Positions 1 through 5,126 of a stretch of 5,410 bases of DNA are shown here, in pieces. The notes below the pieces were generated by a model. It ran no database searches, was not told where the DNA came from, and saw nothing but the letters and a program-made list of their open reading frames with translations. The stretch is taken from contig CAIWCQ010000332.1 of NCBI GenBank assembly GCA_903911165.1, positions 1 through 5,410 of the forward strand, given 5' to 3'. The stretch is from an uncultured Actinomycetes bacterium. Its GTDB lineage: Bacteria > Actinomycetota > Actinomycetes > Mycobacteriales > Mycobacteriaceae. Position 1 is the first letter of the stretch; each line of letters opens with the position of its first letter. A program made the position numbers and the translations under genes.

Positions 1-345
1 CCAGTAGTCCTTCCATAGGGTGATCTTGTCGTCACGGACCTTGTGCACGGTGACGAACTGCAGCACTGTGCTCTCCCCAGTGGCCCAGTTCCAGGTCTCG
101 GAGTGCTCGTACATGACGTCGACGCCGTTACTCACCAACACCCCGTCATGGTTCTCGTAGCCGGACAACGACTCCAGGCCAACCTTGAGTCGCTTGACGA
201 TGTTCTCGGGGCCGCGGGCTGCAGCGGCGAGACCGACCGGCATGTCGACGTAGATGCAATCGTCGGCAATGAAGGTCTTCAGCTTCTCCCAATCGCGATC
301 GGACAGGGCGTGCCACATTCCGAGCACCGTCTCCTCAGCCGACAT
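1..345 (-). CDS. NTF2-fold protein of limonene-1,2-epoxide hydrolase type (3' end outside window)
   Basis: Reading leftwards from ATG at 345-343 gives 115 codons with no stop, so the C-terminus lies beyond base 1. The short N-terminal helix, the YVDMP segment (residues 32-36), the central strands and the ITLWKDYW end (108-115) fit the SnoaL/NTF2-like fold, closest to the limonene-1,2-epoxide hydrolase (LEH) branch. In the Rhodococcus LEH I remember, catalysis uses an Arg-x-Asp pair plus a later Asp. Here the later Asp is present (D113), but the Arg-x-Asp position reads H81-S82-E83. Fold and family are therefore fairly secure, while epoxide hydrolysis is not; a ketosteroid-isomerase-like or binding role is possible. 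The start has a good ribosome site (GAGAGG, 7 bases upstream) and lies 31 bases after the CYP140 stop, so it is probably the last or a late gene of the P450 operon. Roughly 15-30 residues may be missing if it has the usual family length. Confidence 0.85.
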   Translation of the reverse strand, partial: MSAEETVLGMWHALSDRDWEKLKTFIADDCIYVDMPVGLAAAARGPENIVKRLKVGLESLSGYENHDGVLVSNGVDVMYEHSETWNWATGESTVLQFVTVHKVRDDKITLWKDYW

Positions 346-352
346 CAGCTAA

Positions 353-360
353 CCTCTCTT
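353..360 (-). promoter_or_regulatory. Ribosome binding site of the NTF2-fold gene
   Basis: On the minus strand AAGAGAGG is followed by seven bases and then ATG. It is the clearest Shine-Dalgarno sequence in this gene string and fixes the start at 345. Having its own strong site suggests that this distal gene is translated independently of CYP140. Confidence 0.7.
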
Positions 361-369
361 CGGTGGTAA

Positions 370-389
370 GAGCCGGTCAATGACCGCTC
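370..389 (-). other. Hairpin over the CYP140 stop codon
   Basis: On the minus strand GAGCGGTC and GACCG-G-CTC can pair around an ATT loop: eight base pairs with one bulged G. The core, CGGTCA-T-TGACCG at 386-374, is a perfect 13-base inverted repeat. The TGA stop of CYP140 (379-377) sits inside it, and the hairpin ends about ten bases before the ribosome site of the next gene. There is no T-tract, so it is not a classic intrinsic terminator. It could be an mRNA-stabilising or partial attenuation structure, or chance in GC-rich DNA. Confidence 0.35.
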
Positions 390-1705
390 CGGACAATGGG
401 GTTCCGGGCCGCCGAACCCAACTGGACCGGCAGCTGTACCCAACCCCGCAGCACCCGGGTGTCCCGCCGCAGTCCGGCACCGGCGAGTTGTACGTCAGGA
501 AAGTGAGTGAAGAACTGGCGCAGGCCGACTTCACCCTCGATCCGGGCAAGTGCCGCACCCAGACAGAAATGCCGGCCACCAGAGAACGCGAGATGCTTGC
601 CCGCATTGGGCCGGCGCACGTCGAAACGCTGAGGGTCGTCGAAGACCATCGGGTCGCGGTTGGCGGCGGCGAGGTAGATCACTACCAACTCGCCGCGTTT
701 GACCGAGGTGCCCGCGACGACGGTGTCCCCCCTCGCCACCCGTGCGGTGAGTTGCACCGGGGACTCGAGTCGAAGAATCTCCTCGACAGCTCCCGGCCAC
801 AGCGACGGATCCTCGGCCAGGATCTCCAACTGGTCGGGGTGGTTGAGCAGCAGCCGGATCCCGTTGCCGAGCAGGTTGACGGTGGTCTCAAAACCGGCCG
901 CCAACACCAGGCCGGCGACGGCCCGCAGTTCGGTCTGATCCAGACGAACGCCGCCCTCCGATGCCTCGATGAGTTGGCTCATCAGGTCATCGCCGGGGTG
1001 TTCGCGCAGGTGCTGTAAATGCGTGCCGAGCCAGTCGTTGAAACCCTCGATGCCGTGCTGGACACGCTGATACTGCTGCCAGCCCAAGCCGAAATCGAGA
1101 CTGGGAGCGGCTAATTCACCGAATTCGAGAATCTTCGACCGATCGGCTTCCGGCACGCCGAGGATCTCGCTAATCACCGCCACCGGAAGCTGGGCGCAAT
1201 ATCGGTCGATGATATCGACCACACCGGTATCGGTCGCGAGTCCGGCGAGCAGCTGTTCCGCAGTCGCCTCGACTCCGTCGCGCAACCCGGCCACCGCCCG
1301 GGAGGTGAATACCGACGAGACCGTCTTGCGGTAGCGAGTGTGTTCGGGCGGTTCGACGGCCAGCAGTGACGGCGCCAGCAATGGGTGCAGCAGATCGGCC
1401 CTCGTGCGGCGTTCCAGCCACCGCAGCGGTGCGGGCAGGTTGGCGCCGGATGTGATCACCCTAAAGTCGTCGGATCGAAGTAATTCGTTGGCGATCGTGT
1501 GATCGACGGTGAGGTAGCTGACCCTGGACCGCACCATCGGGCCGTGCGAGCGCAACTCCTCGTAGAACGGAACCGGATCGGCACGAACGGCAGGATCGGT
1601 TACCAGCCGAGACTGCAGATCACCGCGCCTCGCCGCCAAACCAGCAACTGACCGGACCACGCCGTGCATGGCGAACCAGTGCAGTCGCTCCTTGATCGTC
1701 GCCAT
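377..1705 (-). CDS. cyp140: Cytochrome P450, CYP140 family
   Basis: A complete 442-residue soluble bacterial P450 (haem-thiolate monooxygenase). Visible landmarks are the C-helix H122-x-R-x-R126, which contacts haem propionates; the I-helix oxygen-activation motif AGFETT (270-275); the ExxR pair E309/R312; and the haem loop FSGGRHFCLG with cysteine ligand C381. The N-terminus (LHWFAMHGVVRS), the PAPLRWLERRTRAD segment (91-104) and the RRDTRVLRGW tail (413-422) match the M. tuberculosis CYP140A1 (Rv1880c) sequence as I recall it, so family assignment is strong. CYP140 is an orphan whose substrate I do not know. The ATG lies three bases after the CYP124 stop and has no convincing Shine-Dalgarno sequence, implying translational coupling. 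A cytosolic ferredoxin and reductase encoded elsewhere would have to supply electrons. The start also agrees with the remembered homologue; Met13 is an unlikely alternative. Confidence 0.95.
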   Translation of the reverse strand: MATIKERLHWFAMHGVVRSVAGLAARRGDLQSRLVTDPAVRADPVPFYEELRSHGPMVRSRVSYLTVDHTIANELLRSDDFRVITSGANLPAPLRWLERRTRADLLHPLLAPSLLAVEPPEHTRYRKTVSSVFTSRAVAGLRDGVEATAEQLLAGLATDTGVVDIIDRYCAQLPVAVISEILGVPEADRSKILEFGELAAPSLDFGLGWQQYQRVQHGIEGFNDWLGTHLQHLREHPGDDLMSQLIEASEGGVRLDQTELRAVAGLVLAAGFETTVNLLGNGIRLLLNHPDQLEILAEDPSLWPGAVEEILRLESPVQLTARVARGDTVVAGTSVKRGELVVIYLAAANRDPMVFDDPQRFDVRRPNAGKHLAFSGGRHFCLGAALARIEGEVGLRQFFTHFPDVQLAGAGLRRDTRVLRGWVQLPVQLGSAARNPIVRSGH

Positions 1706-1708
1706 TGT

Positions 1709-3007
1709 TCAGGGAGCCGGTGTCCAGCTGACCGGGAGCCTCTTGATGCCGTGGATGAACGCAGACAGCAGCATCGCCGGTTCCTCGGTCACGGTGATAT
1801 CGGGAATCTGCTTGTGCAACTCCTCGAATACCACCGTGATCTCCCGGCGGGCAAGGTTGGCGCCGAGGCAGAAATGTGTTCCGCCGCCGCCGAACCCGAG
1901 GTGATGATTGTGCTGTCGGGCCACGTCGAACTTCCACGGGTTGTCGAACTTTTCCTCATCGCGGTTGGCCGAGGAGTACCACATCGTCACTTTGTCGCCT
2001 GCGGCGATCGTGACGCCGCTGAGTTCAACATCGCGGGTGGCGGTGCGACGCATGTACACCACCGGTGAGGCCCAGCGCACGATCTCCTCGACCGCGCTGG
2101 GTGTGTGCGCGTCGAAATCGTTCCACCAGATCTCGCGCTGCTCGGGGTAGCGGGCCAGCGCCAGTACGCCGTGACTGATGGCGTTACGCGTGGTCTCGTT
2201 TCCGGCGACGGCGAGCAGGATGAAAAACGACGCGATCTCAGCGGAGGTGAGGCGCTCACCGTCAACCTCAGCGGCCACCAGGGCGGTGGTCAGATCATCG
2301 CGAGGGTTGACTCGGCGGTCCTCGGCGAGCGCGGTCGCGTAGGCGCCGATATCGAAGGCGACCTTGATGAATTCTTCGTAGTCGGTGGTGAGGTCCGGAT
2401 CCCCGAAGCCCAAAATGATGTTCGTCCAGTGAAAAATCCTCTGGTGGTCATCCTCGGGGATGCCCATCATGTCGCAGATCACCTGCAGCGGAAGCGGTCC
2501 GGACAATTCGGCGACGAGTTCGCCGTTACCGTCGGGATTGTTGGTGATCAGATCCGACACCAATCGTTGGGCGCGCGTCCGGACCGATTCCTCGGTCCGG
2601 GCCACCACCTTCGGCGTGAAGGCGCTGCGCACGATGTTGCGCAATCGCGCGTGGCGCGGATCGTCGAGGGAGATCATCGAACCGAAGTACTCGGCGACCT
2701 CGGGGGACTGATCGGCGATGGTGATATTGGGGTAGGAACTGAAGATGTCCGGGTGGCGGCTGGCGTAGTGGACGTCCTCGAACTTCATCAGCGCCCAGTG
2801 ACCGGCACCTGCCGGAAAGCCCTCGTAGCCGACCTCGTTGAAGAAAGTGACCGGCGCCTCGCGCCGCAGGGTCGCAAACGCACCGTCCCGGACCGAGTCA
2901 TCCAGCGCCCAGAATTCCAGAGTGCCCAAATTGATGTCCGCGAGCGGCACCTGCGGGGGAGCCTCGCCGTTCACGCGGGTGGCGATTCCCCGGTGTGCGT
3001 TACCCAT
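1709..3007 (-). CDS. cyp124: Cytochrome P450, CYP124 family (methyl-branched lipid omega-hydroxylase type)
   Basis: A complete 432-residue P450. Landmarks are the C-helix H119-x-R-x-R123, the I-helix AGNETT (268-273), E308/R311 of ExxR and the haem loop GFGGGGTHFCLG with C380. Long stretches, including FWALDDSVRDGAFATLRREA (32-51), IFHWTNIILGFGDPDL and ANLARREI, match M. tuberculosis CYP124A1 (Rv2266, 428 residues) as I remember it. That enzyme hydroxylates the terminal methyl-branched carbon of phytanate- and isoprenoid-type lipids and also C26 of cholesterol or cholestenone; the same chemistry is inferred here. The start matches the homologue (M-G-...-IATRVNG), although the upstream ribosome site (AGGACGGA) is weak and distant. 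The gene starts 38 bases after the SRPBCC stop. One oddity is just before the haem loop: QHNHH (365-369) replaces the NPNPH of CYP124A1. Subfamily (124A or another) cannot be settled by eye. Confidence 0.94.
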   Translation of the reverse strand: MGNAHRGIATRVNGEAPPQVPLADINLGTLEFWALDDSVRDGAFATLRREAPVTFFNEVGYEGFPAGAGHWALMKFEDVHYASRHPDIFSSYPNITIADQSPEVAEYFGSMISLDDPRHARLRNIVRSAFTPKVVARTEESVRTRAQRLVSDLITNNPDGNGELVAELSGPLPLQVICDMMGIPEDDHQRIFHWTNIILGFGDPDLTTDYEEFIKVAFDIGAYATALAEDRRVNPRDDLTTALVAAEVDGERLTSAEIASFFILLAVAGNETTRNAISHGVLALARYPEQREIWWNDFDAHTPSAVEEIVRWASPVVYMRRTATRDVELSGVTIAAGDKVTMWYSSANRDEEKFDNPWKFDVARQHNHHLGFGGGGTHFCLGANLARREITVVFEELHKQIPDITVTEEPAMLLSAFIHGIKRLPVSWTPAP

Positions 3008-3045
3008 GCTTGACGTTCCGTCCTGTGAAGGTGATCGAAAAGACT

Positions 3046-3507
3046 CTATGACTGTTCTTCGACAACATTCTTGATGCGCTCCAGGGTGGTCCGCATGTCG
3101 CGCAGGTTGCGGCGTTCCCGAAGGAAACCCCCGAATACCCGGAACACCGAGATCAACGGTGAACTGATCATCCGGAACGATTCCGTGACGTCGGTGCCGT
3201 CATCGCGCGGCGTCAACCGATAGTGCCAGTTGTTAACCGCGGTGTCGCCCGGGCCCAGTACCGCGAATCCGAATTCGCGGCCGGGTTCGCAGGCGGTGAC
3301 CCGGCAGGTGGTCCAGTACACCGGTCCGATCTCGTTGCGGCGGACGTGTCCGCGGAACTTCGCACCCAGCGCGGGACCGGTGGCGCCGTCGAGCCATTCC
3401 GACTCGAACACCTCCGGAGAGAACCGCCCGGTGTTGCGGACATCAGCGATCAGATCCCAGATCTTCTCGGCCGGTGCTGCCATGCGAACAGTGACGGAGC
3501 CTTTCAT
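3046..3507 (-). CDS. SRPBCC / START-like (polyketide cyclase-dehydrase type) protein
   Basis: The chosen start at 3507 gives 153 residues. The pattern is typical of the SRPBCC superfamily: a first strand SVTVRMAAPAEKIWDLIADV (4-23) leading into the first helices; a WLDGATGPALGAKFRGH segment (38-54); internal strands around YWTTCRVTACEPGREFGF; a DVTESFRM strand (106-113); and a long basic C-terminal helix (about 118-150). Such proteins form a deep hydrophobic cavity for lipids, sterols or polyketides, or act as cyclases or aromatases; no catalytic assignment is possible. An in-frame ATG at 3534 would add nine residues, but it lacks a ribosome site and would almost touch the divergent gene. ATG 3507 sits eight bases from a TAGGAT -10-like box, consistent with leaderless start. 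I recall a similar 153-residue protein near cyp140 in M. tuberculosis (Rv1883c), which needs checking. It is the first gene of the P450 operon. Confidence 0.88.
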   Translation of the reverse strand: MKGSVTVRMAAPAEKIWDLIADVRNTGRFSPEVFESEWLDGATGPALGAKFRGHVRRNEIGPVYWTTCRVTACEPGREFGFAVLGPGDTAVNNWHYRLTPRDDGTDVTESFRMISSPLISVFRVFGGFLRERRNLRDMRTTLERIKNVVEEQS

Positions 3508-3514
3508 GGCCCCG

Positions 3515-3520
3515 ATCCTA
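3515..3520 (-). promoter_or_regulatory. -10 hexamer TAGGAT of the P450 operon (putative)
   Basis: On the minus strand TAGGAT fits the mycobacterial SigA-type -10 pattern TANNNT. It ends seven bases before the A of ATG 3507, which puts the transcription start at or within one base of the start codon. That would make a leaderless mRNA, which is common in mycobacteria and would explain the missing Shine-Dalgarno site. No consensus -35 is seen. Confidence 0.5.
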
Positions 3521-3525
3521 GGCCG

Positions 3526-3531
3526 TAACGT
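3526..3531 (+). promoter_or_regulatory. -10 hexamer TAACGT of the plus-strand SRPBCC gene (putative)
   Basis: TAACGT fits TANNNT and ends eight bases before GTG 3540, so transcription would begin at about 3538-3540. The gene would then be leaderless or nearly so. The hexamer lies five bases from the opposing TAGGAT box, so polymerase bound at one would block the other. The match is loose and no -35 supports it. Confidence 0.35.
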
Positions 3532-3539
3532 CATCCGGT

Positions 3540-3929
3540 GTGGGTTCAGGACGGCGGCCGCTGGTGGTGGAGCGCTTCATCGCCGCCCCGCCGCCGGCAG
3601 TGTGGAACCTGTTGGTCGACGTGTCGGCCTGGCCGCAGTGGGGGCCGTCGGTACGCCGTGCGACGTTGGCCGACCACGCCGAGGAACTCGCACTCGGAGT
3701 CCGAGGCGACGTCTGGACCGCGGTGGGGGTGCGGTTGCCGTTCGTCATCACCGAGTTCGACGCGGGCCGACGGTGGGCGTGGCGGGTCGCCGGAGTGCCG
3801 GCCACCGGCCATCAGGTGAACGCCGCCGCAGGTGGCTGCCGGGTGCGATTCGAGGTGCCGTGGTGGGCGGCGGCCTATCTGCCGGTGTGTGCGGTGGCTG
3901 TGGGCAGGATCGACAGGATGGCCGGCTAG
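3540..3929 (+). CDS. Second SRPBCC-family protein, short
   Basis: A 129-residue protein if GTG 3540 is used. The SRPBCC signature is clear: VERFIAAPPPAVWNLLVDV (10-28) followed by a Trp-rich WPQWGPSV segment (31-38). VITEFDAGRRWAWRVAGVPA (69-88) follows, then a C-terminal helix with WWAAAYLPVCAVAVGRI. It is shorter than the usual 140-150 residues, with a reduced C-terminal helix. It is not a copy of the neighbouring SRPBCC gene; only the fold pattern is shared. The true start is uncertain: GTG 3540 would suit a leaderless mRNA, whereas GTG 3564 or 3567 would give the compact N-terminus usual in this family. The frame cannot extend upstream of 3540 beyond a TAG at 3519. Its stop overlaps the stop of the convergent protease. 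The ligand is unknown; a lipid-binding role alongside the divergent operon is inference. Confidence 0.8.
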   Translation: MGSGRRPLVVERFIAAPPPAVWNLLVDVSAWPQWGPSVRRATLADHAEELALGVRGDVWTAVGVRLPFVITEFDAGRRWAWRVAGVPATGHQVNAAAGGCRVRFEVPWWAAAYLPVCAVAVGRIDRMAG

Positions 3930-3932
3930 CCG
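3923..3932. other. 10-base palindrome holding both convergent stop codons
   Basis: CGGCTAGCCG is a perfect palindrome. Its central CTAG (3926-3929) supplies TAG to the plus-strand SRPBCC gene (3927-3929) and TAG to the minus-strand protease (3928-3926). The two genes therefore overlap by four bases and share a stop site. No T-tract flanks it, so there is no sign of an intrinsic terminator between these convergent genes. Confidence 0.85.
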
Positions 3933-5008
3933 ACCGGACCCTTCGCCAACATCAGGGGAGCGTTGCGGGGGATGCCGCCGCGATCCACCCAGGTGAGCAT
4001 GACGATATCGCCGGGCTTGCGCCGGTTCATCACGGTGGATAGGTCCGCCGCCGAGGCGATCGCGAGCCCGTCGACGGCGGTGATCACATCGCCGTCGAGC
4101 AGGCCGATCTGCTGGGCCGGGGTGTTCGGCAGGACCTGGCGCACCACCGCGCCCGGGGGCCCGGCGCGCAGGAGCGACGAGTCGGCGATCGCGACGCCGA
4201 TGAAAGCCGTGTCACCGATGTGGATCGAATCCGAGGCCGCACCCGCGCGGATCTGATTGGCGATGGCCAGTGCCCGGTCGATCGGGATCGCGAACCCCTC
4301 TCCGCCGGTGACCCCGTCCATCCGATAGGTGAGGGTGGCGGCGACATTGACCCCCACCACCTGCCCGGCACTGTTGACCAGTGGGCCACCGGAATCACCC
4401 GGCCGGATGTCGGCGGCCACCCGAATTAGGTCGTAGAGTTCCCTCGCGCCACCGCCGGCCTCGTTGGTGGCGCGCACCGACGCGCCGATCTGGGTGATCG
4501 CGCCCGGCGCATAGCTTGGCGGCGCGCCGGGGCCGTTGGAGTTGCCGATAGCCGCAATCGGGTCCCCGACCGCAAGGGTCGACGAGGTTCCGAGGATTGC
4601 TGTCGGGAGGCCCGCGGCTCCGCGTAAGCGCACCAGTGCGATGTCGTTGGCGCGATCGAATCCGATGACGTCGACCGGGTAGGTCCGGCTGTTTGCCAGG
4701 CTCACCGCGGTGATCTCGGTGCCGCCCTCGATGACGTGGTTGTTGGTCAGCACCTCACCGTCGGGATTCAGCAGGATGCCGGTGCCGGCCCCGGTGGCGC
4801 CCTGGTAACTCATGGTGGTGTTGATGTCGACGAGGCCGGGCACCACCTGACTGAGCAGCGCCGATTGGTCCAGGGGTGCCCGAGGTGAGGGGGTCGGCGA
4901 CGCCGAGGCGGGTGCCGCAATCACGCCACCGAGCATCATCAGTACTGCCAACACACCGCTCAGGCGGCGTGCCAGGCGGCCCGAGGCGAACGGACGTGGT
5001 GCGCGCAT
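3926..5008 (-). CDS. Secreted trypsin-like serine protease with PDZ domain (PepA/Mtb32A type)
   Basis: A 360-residue HtrA-like (S1C) protease. A signal peptide is evident: basic N-terminus (RLARR, 11-15), hydrophobic core (18-31) and an ASA cleavage site at 34-36, so the mature enzyme probably acts outside the membrane. The protease domain (about 45-255) has all three catalytic residues: H91 in TNNHVI, D122 in NDIAL and S206 in PGDSGGP. A PDZ domain (about 265-355, with FIGVAI and LLDGDVITAVDG) ends the protein. Order and spacing match M. tuberculosis PepA (Rv0125) as I recall it, but this looks like a paralogue rather than PepA itself, so no symbol is given. The mature part has no cysteine. 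The frame stays open to 5230, but that extension is untypical protein lying over the divergent gene; ATG 5008 directly precedes the signal peptide. No clear ribosome site is seen. Confidence 0.9.
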   Translation of the reverse strand: MRAPRPFASGRLARRLSGVLAVLMMLGGVIAAPASASPTPSPRAPLDQSALLSQVVPGLVDINTTMSYQGATGAGTGILLNPDGEVLTNNHVIEGGTEITAVSLANSRTYPVDVIGFDRANDIALVRLRGAAGLPTAILGTSSTLAVGDPIAAIGNSNGPGAPPSYAPGAITQIGASVRATNEAGGGARELYDLIRVAADIRPGDSGGPLVNSAGQVVGVNVAATLTYRMDGVTGGEGFAIPIDRALAIANQIRAGAASDSIHIGDTAFIGVAIADSSLLRAGPPGAVVRQVLPNTPAQQIGLLDGDVITAVDGLAIASAADLSTVMNRRKPGDIVMLTWVDRGGIPRNAPLMLAKGPVG

Positions 5009-5027
5009 ACCGTTAACTTTGCCTGAT

Positions 5028-5047
5028 AAACGGCGAAACGGCGAAAA
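5028..5047. repeat. Tandem 8-base repeat in a divergent promoter region
   Basis: AAACGGCG occurs twice in direct succession (5028-5035, 5036-5043) and is followed by AAAA. It lies 20 bases upstream of the protease start, in the 118-base spacer between the divergent protease and membrane-protein genes. This is where an operator or promoter of the protease would be expected. Function is unknown; two copies could also be replication slippage. Confidence 0.6.
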
Positions 5048-5089
5048 ACTCGCCGCAGGCACCGCGCCACGGGTCTCGCACCCGGCCGG

Positions 5090-5095
5090 TAACAT
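5090..5095 (+). promoter_or_regulatory. -10 hexamer TAACAT for the membrane-protein gene (putative)
   Basis: TAACAT fits TANNNT. A start near 5102 would leave a leader of about 25 bases containing the ribosome site, a plausible arrangement. No -35 consensus is present at the expected distance, so support is moderate at best. Confidence 0.35.
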
Positions 5096-5117
5096 CGGCT
5101 GTATCGCTGACCTGGGC

Positions 5118-5122
5118 GAGGA
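5118..5122 (+). promoter_or_regulatory. Ribosome binding site of the membrane-protein gene
   Basis: GAGGA followed by four bases and ATG 5127. It selects this start, and it argues that the plus strand is the coding one here rather than the opposing open frame that continues from the protease. Confidence 0.65.
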
Positions 5123-5126
5123 AACC

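Noticed and set aside
380..1018. A 212-codon plus-strand frame opposite CYP140
   Set aside because: Antisense shadow of a gene with intact P450 motifs; composition is Arg/Gln/Gly-rich without domain features.
2105..3013. A 302-codon open frame on the plus strand opposite CYP124
   Set aside because: It mirrors a well-supported P450 in GC-rich DNA, where antisense frames stay open because of third-position GC. Its protein has no recognisable motif.
3008..3045. KstR-type (cholesterol regulon) operator in the operon
   Set aside because: I looked for the palindromic AAC/GTT pattern of KstR and the CAAG/CTTG pattern of KstR2 in the intergenic gaps and found neither, so sterol-regulon control is not supported by sequence.
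3043..3048. TAGAGT on the minus strand as an internal promoter before CYP124
   Set aside because: TANNNT matches are frequent by chance, this one overlaps a stop codon, and nothing else supports a start there. It was not listed as a feature.
3508..3534. ATG 3534 as start of the minus-strand SRPBCC protein
   Set aside because: No ribosome site, the added residues (MTLRPRIGA) do not belong to the fold, and ATG 3507 is correctly placed for the TAGGAT box.
3538..3819. Plus-strand frame from GTG 3538
   Set aside because: Shadow of the SRPBCC gene in the adjacent frame; its Arg/Ser/Trp-rich translation lacks any motif.
3230..4042. A 270-codon plus-strand frame spanning both SRPBCC genes
   Set aside because: It crosses the divergent start region and the convergent stops, and its later part is Arg/Gly-rich low-complexity protein. 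Both SRPBCC frames and the protease have real family motifs.
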